64,000 nucleotides of DNA. It comes from Hymenobacter qilianensis (lineage in GTDB: Bacteria; Bacteroidota; Bacteroidia; Cytophagales; Hymenobacteraceae). Made by a program: the position numbers and the translations under genes. Shown here one piece after another: positions 48,570-59,034 of this stretch. The notes under the pieces were generated by a model. That model saw only the letters and a program-made list of their open reading frames with translations. It searched no databases and was not told the origin of the DNA. The number at the start of each line of letters is the position of its first letter. The first letter of the stretch is position 1. Where the stretch lies: NCBI RefSeq assembly GCF_014489555.1, contig NZ_CP060784.1, positions 3,534,001-3,598,000 on the forward strand, written 5' to 3'.

Positions 48570-51500
48570 ATGGCTGCGCCCAGCCTAGTGACGAGTTGGC
48601 TGCTGACGCTCCTGCTCTTGCTGCTGAGCGGCGCAGCTACCACGGCTCTCGCACAGGCGACGCCGCCCCCGGAGTGTAGCGAGGATGAGAAGTTCATCAA
48701 TCAATGGTATTTCGGCTACCGGGCGGGGCTGGACTTCAACGAAGCTAGGGACACTATTCCGCCCAAAGTGCTGACCGATGGCCGCATGGTGGCACCCGCC
48801 GGCTCCGGGGTAATGTCGGATGGCAATGGCAGCCTGCTCTTCTACAGCAACGGCGATACCGTCTGGAGCCGCGACCACAACATCATGCTCAACGGCACCG
48901 GCATGGGGGGCAACCGTCTGGCCACCGACGGCCCCTGGCTATCAAGCGGCCGGGCATAGTTCTTCCGGGCGCCCCCAGGCGGTACTTCATCTTCACCCAA
49001 GACGCCCAGGGTGGCCCCAAGGGCTTGAGCTACTCGGAAATTGTAATTCCCCTGCCGGGACTGCAGGGCAAGGCGAGGTGGTAGCCGCCACCAAAAACAC
49101 GCTTCTTACCCGCGGTACAGCCGAAAAGATGACGGGTGTATTCCACAAAAACGGCTGCGACATCTGGATAATCGTGCACGGCTGGGGCGAGGCAACCTCC
49201 GGCACCGAGAACCGCGGCGACTCTTTTCTGGCTTATCGCGTGACGCCGGCCGGCGTGCAGAGCCCGCCCATTATTTCGACCGTGGGGGCCCGGCACGCGC
49301 CGAGCGTGTCGCCCCAGGGCTACCGCGGCCAGATGAAGGTGTCTCCCGACGGCGAGCAGCTGGCCGTGGCCCGCTACAGCGAAACCCTGGGCGACAACAG
49401 CAGCACAGTCGAGCTGTTTGCCTTCGATGCCGAAACGGGCATAGTCAGCAACCCGCAGATCGTCGACCAGGGGGCGGGTCGCTACTACGGCGTGGAGTTT
49501 TCGCCCAGCCGCAACTACCTCTACGCCACGGTGCAGAGTCCGCCCCAACTGCTGCAATTTGATTTGAGTGCCACCAACATAACAGCCAGCAAGCAGGTCA
49601 TTCCGCTCAATCAAAATCCCCGGTTAATCTGGGCTCCATGCAGGCCGCCCCGGACGACAAGATTTACGTGGCCCGCGAAAACGCGCCCGGCCTGGGCTTT
49701 ATCACCTACCCCGATTCCTTGGGCGCGAAGGCCGCCTACGCCGACGACAGCTTGGCGCTGGGCGGGCGTCGCAGCGGGTTGGGTCTGCCCAACTTCAATC
49801 AAAGCTCTTTGCTGCGCGTCGGAATCGGAGCGCAAATCACGGCTTGCCGCGAGATAAGCTTTCAAGCCAGCTTCGCCGTTCAAACCCCCGATCTGGTGTA
49901 TGCCTGGGATTTTGGCGACGGGACTACCCTGACAGGCGGTGCTTCAACAGCAGAAAAGCCCGTTCATACCTACGCTACGCCCGGCGACTACACCGTTACA
50001 CTGCGCATCACCAACGATTGCTTTTGCCGCGAAACCCGGGGCATTATTCGGGTGCCCGCCCTGCCCCAGCCGGGTAGCATTGGCAGCCCTCAGACGCTGT
50101 GCGCCGGCACAGCGCCGGCCGCTCTTACCAGCACTACCAATGCCTCGGGCGATGCCGGCCTGCCGCTCGTTTACCAGTGGGAAACGTCCTCGGACAACGT
50201 CACCTTCACCGCTATCGGCGGCGCTACCGGTGCCAGCTATTTGCCCCCCAGCACGTTGCCAGCCGGCACGACCTATTTCCGGCGGCGCGCTCAGTTGCTG
50301 CTGCCTAATCAATCAGGGCCTTACTGCACCCCCAGCTTTACCGCCCCCGTAGCCATCACCGTCCTGCCTGCTCTGACGGCCGGCACCATCGCCGCCGACC
50401 AAACCGTTTGCGCTGGCAGCCCCGTTGCCCCGCTGACAAGTACCGTCGCCGCCACTGGTGGCACGGGCACGTTCACGTACCAGTGGGAATCATCATCGGA
50501 CAACACTACCTGGGGGGCAATTTCCGGCGCCACCGGCGAAAGCCTCACGCCCGGTCCGCTCACGGCCACTACTTATTTCCGGCGCCTGGTGCGCTCCGGG
50601 CCGTGCGCCTCCTTATCCAGCACCGTTACAATAACCGTGGCTCCCGCCTTAACGGCTGGTAGCATTGCTGCCAACCAAGCTCTCTGCGCCGGAGGAACCC
50701 CGGCTCCGCTCACCAGCGAAACGCCGGCCACAGGCACCGCAGATAACATCGCGTATCAATGGGAGTTATCGGCGGATAACACAACCTGGACGCCTATCAG
50801 CGGTGCTAATGGGCCAGCTTACGCGCCAGGTCAGTTGAGCGCTACCACTTATTTCCGGCGCCGGGCCAGTTCAGGCACCACTTGCGCCCCTGTCTTTTCC
50901 AACGTCGTTACTATTACCGTAGCCCCGGCGCTGACGGCCGGTACCATTGCCGCCGACCAGACCGTGTGCGCCGGCGCTCCTGTTGCGCCACTCACCAGCA
51001 CGGCCCCGGCCACGGGTGGAACGGGCACGTTTGCTTATCAGTGGGAGTCATCCGGAAATAACGCGGACTGGGCGCCTATCGTGGGGGCCACGAGCGAGAC
51101 CTTTGCACCTGGGCCGCTTACCTCTAACACCTATTTCCGCCGCCGCGTAGCGTCGGGGACCTGTGCACCGCAGTATTCACCCTCCGTCGCCGTTATAGTG
51201 TTGCCGAACCTGACGGCCGGTAGCATTGCCTCTAACCAGACCCTCTGCGCCGGAGGAACCGCAGCTCCGCTCACCAGCACCAGCGAGGCCGGCGGCGCGG
51301 GCAATATCGTCTACCAGTGGGAGTCAACCGTGGATAATGGAGCCTCCTGGACGCCTGTTAGCAGTGCCACCGGATCAACGTATGCACCGGGCACGCTCAG
51401 TGTTACCACTTCCTTCCGCCGGCAGGCCAGTGCGGCTGGTGCCTGCGCTCCAGTCTTTTCTAATGTCGTGACCATCACCGTCCTGCCTGCCCTTACGGCC

Positions 51501-53101
51501 GGCACTATCGGCACCGACCAGACGCTGTGTCCGGGCGCCACTCCCGCCTCCCTCACCAGCACGGCAGGTCCTGGCGGGGGCACGGGCACGTTTGCTTATC
51601 AGTGGGAGTCTTCTGGAAATAACGCGGATTGGGCGCCCATCGTGGGAGCTACCGACGCCGGCTTTGCACCCGGCCCGCTTACGTCCGACACCTACTACCG
51701 GCGCCGGGTCACGTCAGGCACCTGCGGATCGGTGGTTACGCCCTCTGTCTTTATACGGGTACTACCGGCGCTGACCGCGGGTAGCATTGCCGCTAATCAA
51801 ACCATCTGCGCGGGCGCTACGCCGGCTCCGCTCACCAGCACCGGCGAGGCCAGCGGGGGCACGGGCACGTTTGCTTATCAGTGGGAATCGTCGGCTGATG
51901 GTGTTAGTGCCTGGGGGCAATTCCGGGCGCTACCAACCCGACTTTCGCACCCGGCCCGCTGACGGCCACCACCTACTACCGCCGCCGGGTGACGTCGGGC
52001 ACTGGCACCTGCTCTATCAGCTTTTCCAACGTCGTGACTATCCAGGTACAGCCCGTTGTGACGCCTAGCGTGAGCGTAGCGCCGCCACCAGTGCAGTGCC
52101 CCGGCACGGCCCTGACCTTCACGGCCGTAGCCACAAATGCGGGCCCCGCGCCGACGTTCAGCTGGCTGGTGAACAATGTAGCCGTTGCCAGTGGGCCCAC
52201 GTTCACCAGCAGCACCTTGGTCACGGGCGACCAGGTGCGGGTAGAGGTAACGCCCACGGCGGGTCTGTGCAGCGCGGCTCCGGCCGTGGCAACGGTTACG
52301 GTGACGCGCACCCCGACGCCGCTGCCCACGCTGGCCATTGCTGTGCAGCCGGGCGGGCCCGTGTGCCTGGGCGCGCCACTTACGTTTAGCGTAGCCAGTG
52401 TAACTGAGGCTGGCCCGGCCCCAGAGTACCAGTGGCAGATCAACGGCAACGACGTGAACGGCGCCACCGGCCCGGTCTTTACCAGCACGACGCTGCGCGA
52501 AGGCCAGACCGTAACTCTGCGCCTGCGCACGATCAATGCCTGTGGCCAGCCCGTTACGGCCGTATCCAACGGCGTGCCTGTGCGCATCCAACCGCCGGTT
52601 GACGTGGATGCCGGTCCCGACAAGGAGATTCTGGCCGGCACCTCGGTTATCCTGGAAGGCCGCGCCGGCACCTACCCCGTGACGTGGACGCCGGCGACGG
52701 GCCTCACGATTTCGCCCAACGACCCACTACGGCCGCGGGCCGCGCCCACGGTGACCACAACCTACACCCTCTCGGCCGGAGAAGGCGGCTGCGCCGATAG
52801 CGACCAGGTGACGGTGACCGTGCGGCCGGCTATCCGCATTCCCAACGCCTTCACGCCCAACGGCGACGGCCGCGACGACACCTGGCAGATTGAGTTCATC
52901 GAGCAATACCCCGACAACACCGTGAACGTGTTTAACCGCTGGGGGAACAAGGTTTTCTCGGCTACTAATTATAGCCGGGCTAATGAGTGGCGCGGTGATA
53001 TGAACGGCCAGCCCGCGCCGGTCGGCACTTACTACTACGTCGTCGTCACGAAAGGCCCACTGGGCAAGTCCTATAGCGGGTCGATTACGATACTGTACTA
53101 A
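48570..53101 (+). CDS. T9SS type-B (gliding-motility C-terminal) surface protein with Ig-like repeats (four apparent frameshifts)
   Basis: About 1511 residues after repair. Signal peptide (SWLLTLLLLLLSGAATTALA|Q), then an N-terminal beta-propeller-like region (about 30-410), a PKD domain (VYAWDFGDGTTLTGG), seven tandem Ig-like repeats (50.07-52.05 kb, period about 280 bases), further Ig-like domains and a C-terminal CHU_C/type-B sorting domain (IPNAFTPNGDGRDD, FNRWGNKVF, PVGTYYYVVV). Such proteins are exported by T9SS and kept on the surface with a PorP/SprF partner, encoded next. Breaks: C4 48932-48935, G2 49072-49073, CCCCGG 49618-49623 and G5 51913-51917; each needs one extra base. The start ATG at 48570 is preferred over 48516 because it gives a clean signal peptide. 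Confidence 0.88.
50071..52047 (+). repeat. Seven tandem Ig-like repeats in two alternating types
   Basis: Units begin near 50071, 50380, 50661, 50940, 51222, 51501 and 51780. Each has the pattern GxIxxxQTxCAG, then APLTST, YQWESS, an ATYAPG-like turn, TTYFRRR and VTITVLPALTA. From the second unit they alternate between GTIAADQ-type and GSIAANQ-type. Units four and six share long near-identical DNA, including ACGGGCACGTTTGCTTATCA, so a two-unit block was probably duplicated. Confidence 0.85.
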
Positions 53102-53174
53102 TCAACTGGCTGGTGGCGACCAACGCCGCCAGTTCACCTTTCTTTTTTGCTGGACTTATAAGGCAAACCCTGTT

Positions 53175-54148
53175 ATGAAAAGAGCTCTATCTCTACTGCT
53201 GCTGCCGCTGCTGCTACTGGTGGCGGCGCCCGCCCGTGCCCAGCAGCAGGCGCAGTACAGCCAGTACATGAACAATAATTACATTCTGAACCCGGGCGCA
53301 ACGGGCGTAGAGGATTACATCGATATCAAGTTCAGCTACCGCACCCAGTGGACGGGTCTGGAGGGGGCGCCCAAAACTTACTACGTCAGCGGCAGCTCCT
53401 CGCTGGGCAAGTGGCGCACCACCACCAAACGTACCCTGCGCGACCGGCGGCGGCCGTTTCACGCCCTGGGGGCCTTGTGTACAGAGACGAAACCGGGCCC
53501 ACGAGCCGGACCGGCGCCTATGTTTCCTATGCCTACAATCTGGTGCTCCGGCCCGACCTGCGGGCGGCGCTGGGCGTGTCAGTCGGCATGCAGCAGTTTG
53601 CCGTCGATGGGCAGAAGCTGCGGTTCTTCGACCCCACAACCCAGGCGGCCAGCGCCGCCTCGCAGGTGCTGGATGGGTCGGTGGGCCTGTGGGTGTACAG
53701 CTCGAGATTCTACGTGGGCCTATCCAGCGCGCAACTGCTAGCCAATAAGCTCGACTTTTCCTACGGTCCTAATCAGCTGGGTGAGGGCGCGCCCGGCAAC
53801 TCCCTGAAGCGGCACTACTTCGCCACGGCCGGGGTGCGGGTGCCGCTTAGCCGGGAGTGGTCGTTGGTGCCGTCGGTGCTGGTGAAGGCCGTGAACCCGG
53901 CCCCGCTTTCGGTTGACATCAATGCCAAGCTCAAGTACCAGGATTTGCTGTGGGTGGGCGTGTCCTGGCGCGCCTTCGACTCGGCCGTGGCCATGGTGGG
54001 CCTGAGCTACGAGCAGCTTACCTTGGGCTACTCCTACGACGCCGGCCTCTCCGAACTAGCCGGCTACCACGGCGGCAGCCACGAGGTGCTGCTGGGATTG
54101 CGCCTAAAGAAAAAGGCTCAGACGGTGTGCACCAATCGGTTCTGGTAA
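53175..54148 (+). CDS. PorP/SprF-family outer-membrane protein (one apparent frameshift)
   Basis: About 324 residues after repair. Signal peptide (ALSLLLLPLLLLVAAPARA|Q), then the family-typical QYSQYMNNNYILNPGATG start and a predicted 14-strand barrel. PorP/SprF proteins bind T9SS type-B cargo and anchor or release it at the surface. The position 73 bases after a type-B protein is the standard pairing in Bacteroidota, so this is probably its dedicated partner. The break at G5 53468-53472 needs one G to give ALGGLVYRDETG. The end KKKAQTVCTNRFW is unusual for a barrel. Confidence 0.92.
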
Positions 54149-54603
54149 TATTTGCCCCCCAGCGCCTCCGTAGCCAATTATCCTTGCCGGGCCCGCGCCT
54201 TTAGCTGCTCACTGCACCTCCTACTTGTGGAGTGGATGCAGGCCAGGGTAGGGGAGTAAGAACCCGAGCGTGCTGCCACAGATGGTAGGGAGGTTGAACA
54301 GGTGCAGCCAGAATTCTCAGATCCTGAGGGCTGAAAAAGCCCCCAGCTGCTAGCAGAGACCGAAAGCTAAACTAGCAAACGCGGGAGGTATTGGAATACA
54401 TAACCAGGTAGGAGGCAGTACGCGGAGGAAAAGACAGCCGGGCGCCATGCTGCAAGTAAAAACGGTGGCGGCGAAGTAGGTCGGCGCTTACTTGGAGCTT
54501 TTAAATGCAGAGGCAACCTGCTGCCTTATACCCATCGGTGGCCGCATTCCGAGTGGGGGCTTTTTCCTTCTGCTGTCAAGCTTTGTCCGCGTAACCCAAT
54601 GCC
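54149..54603. other. Spacer with an inverted pair of the dispersed motif
   Basis: No gene seen. Copies of the motif: TTTGCCCCCCAGC at about 54151-54163, GAAAAAGCCCCCAGC at 54333-54347 and the inverse TGGGGGCTTTTTC at 54554-54566. The last two face each other across 200 bases. Confidence 0.6.
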
Positions 54604-56198
54604 ATGCCTCCTCCCTCTGACGCTACGGTGTTTCACCGCTCCACTCTGCTCACCCAGCTCGCCGGCCAGCCCAACTGGGATTTGATCGTCATTGGGGCGG
54701 AGCTACGGGCCTGGGCGTAGCCCTGGACGGGCTCAGCCGGGGCTACCGAACGCTGCTGCTCGAGCGGGTGGACTTTGCCAAGGGCACGAGCAGCCGCAGC
54801 ACTAAGCTGGTACATGGCGGCGTGCGCTATCTGGCCCAGGGCGACGTGGGGCTGGTGCGCGAAGCACTCATGGAGCGGGGCCTGTTGCTCCAAAATGCCC
54901 CCCACCTGGTTACCAATCAAGCTTTTCTTATTCCCGTCTACTCCTGGTTCGATGCGGCCTTCTACACCGTGGGCCTGAAGCTCTACGACTGGCTGGCCGG
55001 CTCGCGCAGCCTGGGACCGTCGGAATACCTGAGCCGGGCCGAAACGCTGCAACGCCTGGGTAATGTACGCTCGCAGGGCCTGCGTGGCGGCGTGCGCTAC
55101 CACGACGGGCAGTTTGACGACGCCCGCCTGGCCGTAAACCTGGCCCAGACGGCCATCGAGATGGGCGGCACAGTGCTCAACTACATGGCTGTGCGCGGGC
55201 TGCTAAAAAATGCGCAGGGCCGCGTGTGCGGCGTGCAGGCCACCGACGAAGAAACCGGCCGCCCCTACGAGTTGCGGGGAAACGTCGTAATCAACGCTAC
55301 CGGCATTTTCATCGATGAGATCCGGCAGCTTGACACACCTGGCACGCACCCGCTGGTGCAGCCCAGCCAGGGCGTGCACCTCGTAGTGGACCAGTCGTTT
55401 TTGCCCGGCAGCGATGCCCTGCTGATTCCCAAAACCGATGACGGCCGCGTGCTGTTTGCCGTGCCTTGGCAGGGACGAGTGGTGCTGGGAACGACGGATA
55501 CGCCCCTGAAAGAGCCCAGCTGGGAGCCGCAGGCCCTGGAAGCCGAAATCGAGTTTATCCTGCGCACCGCTGGCCGTTATCTGGCGCGCCCGCCCGGGCG
55601 CCACGACGTGCGGAGCGTATTCGCGGGCCTGCGCCCCCTGGCCGCCGCGGCCGGCGCCACCCCCACCAAAGACCTCTCGCGTAAGCACCAGATTCTGGTT
55701 TCTGCCGCGGGCCTGATTACCATCAGCGGCGGCAAGTGGACCACCTATCGCCGCATGGGCCAGGACGCGGTAGATCAGGCCATTGTGGTGGGAAATTTGC
55801 CCCCGCAACCCAGCCGCACGGCCCAGCTGGCCATTCACGGCTCCCAGGCTACGCCCGACCACACCCACCACCTCGCCGGCTACGGCCGCGACCGGCCCGC
55901 CTTGCAGCGCCTCCTGGAAGAGCGGCCAGCGCTGGGGCAGCGCTTGGCGCCGGAGCTGCCATTCCAACAGGTACAAGTGGTGTGGGCTGCCCGCTATGAG
56001 CTGGCCCGCACCGTTGAGGATGTGCTGGCCCGCCGCGTACGCGTACTTTTTCTCGACGCCGCCGCGGCCGTGCACTGCGCCCCCGTAGTGGCAGCCCTGC
56101 TGGCTGAAGAACTAGGCCGCGACGCCCAGTGGGAGCAGCAACAGGTGGCGGCCTTCACCGCCCTCGCCCGATCTTACCAACTCATCACCCCGGAATGA
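54604..56198 (+). CDS. glpD: FAD-dependent glycerol-3-phosphate dehydrogenase (one apparent frameshift)
   Basis: About 531 residues after repair. It oxidises glycerol-3-phosphate to dihydroxyacetone phosphate and feeds electrons to quinones at the inner membrane. Order: N-terminal FAD Rossmann motif DLIVIGGGATGLGVALDG (complete only after adding a G at the G4 run 54694-54697), FAKGTSSRSTKLVHGGVRYL, substrate-domain GVHLVVDQSFLPG, FAVPWQGRVVLGTTDTP, FAGLRPL, ISGGKWTTYRRMG and the C-terminal DAO_C helical domain. The start is the ATG at 54604. The stop overlaps the start of the TRIC-like gene by 4 bases, giving a two-gene operon. No glpF or glpK is seen nearby. Confidence 0.93.
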
Positions 56199-56818
56199 CT
56201 TCCATGAATGTAATCTATGTGACGGATTTGATCGGAACCGGCGTATTCGCCATATCCGGTACGTTAGCCGCTTTGCATAAAAAGAAAGACCACGATATTC
56301 TCACCCTGTTCATCTTCGCGTTTGTAACCGCGGTTGGCGGAGGCACCCTGCGCGACGTCATCATCCACGCCTACCCGGTGACTTGGATCAGTGACGCCAA
56401 CTACCTGATAGTCATTCTGGCCAGCGCCCTGATTGCCATTGTTTGCCGCCGCTGGTGGTTGGGCATCCTGCAACGCCCCTTGCTGGTGTTCGATACCCTC
56501 GGAATCGGAATTTTCACTATTCTGGGCCTGGAGAAAGCCCTGCACGCGGGCGTGAATCCGTGGGCGGCGGTTTTGCTGGGTATCGTTTCGGCACTGTTTG
56601 GCGGCGTTATCCGCGATACGCTCGCCAATGAGGTTCCCTTGGTATTTGAGCGACAATTGTATGCTACTCCCTGCCTGACAGGCGCACTTCTGTATGTTTT
56701 GGCCCTCAGGCTGCAAATAGACCCAACCGTTACTTTTCTGGTGTCGGTTGGCGTGATTACGGGCTTTCGACTACTGGCCGTGAAGAAAAGCTGGTCGTTG
56801 CCGCCAATTCGGGTGTAA
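56195..56818 (+). CDS. Trimeric intracellular cation channel-like (UPF0126/YadS-type) membrane protein
   Basis: A 207-residue protein with seven hydrophobic segments arranged as an inverted repeat of two three-helix units. The family hallmarks GTGVFAISGTLAALHKKKDHD and the paired GGGTLRDVII and FGGVIRDTLANEVPLVF motifs are present. UPF0126 proteins form trimeric channels; glycine or cation transport has been proposed for relatives. The ATG at 56195 overlaps the glpD stop (ATGA); an ATG at 56204 is an alternative start. Coupling to glpD might reflect ion balance during glycerol use, but this is conjecture. Confidence 0.9.
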   Translation: MTSMNVIYVTDLIGTGVFAISGTLAALHKKKDHDILTLFIFAFVTAVGGGTLRDVIIHAYPVTWISDANYLIVILASALIAIVCRRWWLGILQRPLLVFDTLGIGIFTILGLEKALHAGVNPWAAVLLGIVSALFGGVIRDTLANEVPLVFERQLYATPCLTGALLYVLALRLQIDPTVTFLVSVGVITGFRLLAVKKSWSLPPIRV

Positions 56819-56889
56819 CGTAGCTTTTACTATTGTTTTACCTATCCGGTAGAAGGGGAGACGTTCGCAGCCTCTTGCCGCGCGGCCCA

Positions 56890-56956
56890 TACGATGCCTG
56901 GGGGGCTTTTTCAGCATAACAATTGAGGCTGAAACTGGGCAAAAAAGCCCTCCATA
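56890..56956. terminator. Terminator region between convergent genes
   Basis: A TTTTTCAGC/GCTGAAA pairing and an inverted pair of motif halves (TGGGGGGCTTTTTCAGC and GGGCAAAAAAGCCCTCC) lie in 67 bases. The stem is interrupted, but the T and A tracts are clear. Confidence 0.5.
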
Positions 56957-56996
56957 TCTACACTATGTCTCCTGCAAGCAGTTTACGCCCTTTTGC

Positions 56997-57218
56997 TTAA
57001 CCCGGAAGATGCAGTTGAGTAACGATCAGTAGTCCTAATTCGGCTCCCATCAGGAAGAGCACCATCTGCCACCAATACAGGCGCTTGAAGTAGCCTCCCG
57101 GCTGGGGCCACCACAACACTACCGGCAGAAATAACGGGACAAAGCTTTCACTCAAGGTGTCGCCCGTCGACCGCAGACTTAGACTCGTGACGATGGCCAG
57201 TCCGGCGCCCGCCAGCAA
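56997..57218 (-). CDS. Small hydrophobic membrane protein, start uncertain
   Basis: About 73 residues with two likely helices (LAGAGLAIVTSLSLR, then YWWQMVLFLMGAELGLLIVTQL) and a Trp/Pro-rich loop. In the same frame an ATG at 57254 (MIPEIPR) is followed after seven codons by a TAG at 57231-57233, then QQYLLLAG leading into this frame. Reading that TAG as CAG would give an 85-residue protein. Either a TTG at 57218 is the start, the gene is freshly broken by a nonsense change, or the base is a sequencing error. It lies 48 bases after the SulP gene on the same strand, so it may be co-transcribed. I do not recognise a family. Confidence 0.5.
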   Translation of the reverse strand: MLAGAGLAIVTSLSLRSTGDTLSESFVPLFLPVVLWWPQPGGYFKRLYWWQMVLFLMGAELGLLIVTQLHLPG

Positions 57219-57266
57219 CAGATACTGCTGCTAGCGGGGAATCTCGGGAATCATGATACGGGCCGG

Positions 57267-58811
57267 TTAGTACGTCTGGTTGGCCCCCGCCACCGTGTAG
57301 ATCGGGTCTTCCATAACATTGACGTCAATGATGGATCTGGCATTGTCCAGCAGCTTCCGACAATCAGGACTCAGGTGACGCAGGTGCACCTTCTTGCCGG
57401 CCCGGTGGTAGCGCTCCGTCAGTTTGTTTAAAGCTTCAATGGCCGACATATCGGCCACCCGGCTTTCTTTGAAGTCGATGACGACTTCCGAGGGGTCGTT
57501 CTGTACATCAAACTTCTCGCTGAAGGTTTGCACCGAGCCAAAGAACAGCGGCCCGAACAGCTCATAGTGCTTTACACCGGCTTCATCGTTGTACTTGCGC
57601 GCCCGGATGCGGGTGGCGTTTTCCCAGGCAAAGACCAAGGCAGCAATGATAACGCCGATGAGCACGGCCAGGGCCAGGTTGTGCAGGGCTACGGTAATGC
57701 CCGTCACCAGCACCATCACCAGTACATCGGAGGCGGGCATCTTACCAAACGTCTTCAGCGAGGCCCACTCAAACGTGCCCACTGATACCATAATCATCAG
57801 GCCCGTGAGGGCGGCCATGGGTACCCGCTCAATAAAAGAAGCCCCGAACATGATGAAAACCAGCAGCATAACTGCCGCCACAATGCCGGAAAGGCGGGCG
57901 CGGGCACCCGACGAAATGTTGATCAGACTCTGGCCAATCATCGCGCAGCCGCCCATTCCAAAAAAGAAGCCCGAAGTAATATTGGCTACGCCCTGCGCCA
58001 CGCACTCTTTGTTGGTGCGGCCCCTCGTTTCCGTGATTTCGTCAATAAGGTTCAGGGTGAGCAGGCTTTCAATCAGGCCCACACCTGCCACGATGGCCGC
58101 ATAGGGGAAAATCAGCGCCAGCGTTTGCAGATTGAACGGCACAGCTGGAATATGGAAGGGCGGAAAGCCGCCTTTAATGGAGGCAATATCTCCGACGGTT
58201 TTGGTATCAATACCCAAGCCGATAACCAGCGCCGACACCACCAAAATAGCAGCCAGAGAAGCTGGAACGGCCTTCGTCAGGCGCGGCAACCCTACGATAA
58301 TGGCTATGGTGAGACCCACGAGCCACAGCATAGTAAGTAAGGGCGTTCCCGTTAGCCAGTGGCTTACCCCAGCAGCGTCCATCGTCTGAAACTGCACGAT
58401 CTGGGACAGGAAAATAACAATGGCCAGCCCATTGACGAAGCCAAACATCACCGAGTGCGGCACCAGGCGAATGAACTTGCCCAGCCGAAACACTCCGGCC
58501 AGTATCTGCAGAATACCGGCCAGCACAACGGTGGCGAAAATGTACTCTACCCCGTGGCTTTTGGCCAGAGCTACCAACACCACGGCAACTGCCCCCGTCG
58601 CCCCGGAAATCATGCCTGGCCGGCCACCTAGCAGGGAGGTAACGAGCCCCATCACAAAGGCGGCATATAAGCCCACCAAAGGCGGTACTCCCGCAATGAG
58701 GGAGAAGGCCACCGCCTCCGGAATCAAGGCCAGGGCTACTGTGAGGCCCGAGAGAATTTCATTCTTAAAATTTATTTGGTACTGAGTGAAGTATTGAAGT
58801 ACTTGTTGCAT
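57267..58811 (-). CDS. SulP-family anion transporter with STAS domain
   Basis: A 514-residue inner-membrane protein from the ATG at 58811. It starts with the SulP signature GLTVALALIPEAVAFSLIAGVPP, then LLGGRPGMISGATGAVAVV, about 12-14 helices, FFGMGGCAMIGQSLINISSGAR and a C-terminal STAS domain (about 410-500) with the conserved loop DMSAIEAL. SulP proteins carry sulfate, bicarbonate or other anions, often with Na+ or H+. The bicarbonate (BicA) and sulfate branches cannot be separated here by eye. No frameshift is seen. Long spacer upstream, small membrane gene downstream. Confidence 0.93.
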   Translation of the reverse strand: MQQVLQYFTQYQINFKNEILSGLTVALALIPEAVAFSLIAGVPPLVGLYAAFVMGLVTSLLGGRPGMISGATGAVAVVLVALAKSHGVEYIFATVVLAGILQILAGVFRLGKFIRLVPHSVMFGFVNGLAIVIFLSQIVQFQTMDAAGVSHWLTGTPLLTMLWLVGLTIAIIVGLPRLTKAVPASLAAILVVSALVIGLGIDTKTVGDIASIKGGFPPFHIPAVPFNLQTLALIFPYAAIVAGVGLIESLLTLNLIDEITETRGRTNKECVAQGVANITSGFFFGMGGCAMIGQSLINISSGARARLSGIVAAVMLLVFIMFGASFIERVPMAALTGLMIMVSVGTFEWASLKTFGKMPASDVLVMVLVTGITVALHNLALAVLIGVIIAALVFAWENATRIRARKYNDEAGVKHYELFGPLFFGSVQTFSEKFDVQNDPSEVVIDFKESRVADMSAIEALNKLTERYHRAGKKVHLRHLSPDCRKLLDNARSIIDVNVMEDPIYTVAGANQTY

Positions 58812-59034
58812 AAAACGCACTGAGAATGGACAAAAGGAAATCTGTCTGCTTTCAGTTGAAAGCAGGGAGAAGAATATCTAAAGCCAAACTTCAGGGCGGA
58901 GTAAGCTGAAAAATGGAGGCGTGATGCAGGGGCATAAGCAGAGAAGAAGTGCCTGGAGGTGAATGTCAAGCGAACCCAATCAGGCTAACACTTCGAAGGA
59001 TGACTCTGACAGTTTATTTTTGAATGATGGGCAT

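Noticed and set aside
48820..49857. Separate gene in the middle of the adhesin
   Set aside because: Its core continues the adhesin propeller in another frame after two missing bases; it is part of the same protein.
50071..52047. CRISPR-like or satellite array
   Set aside because: The period is about 280 bases, the units are coding and diverged, and they give Ig-like domains.
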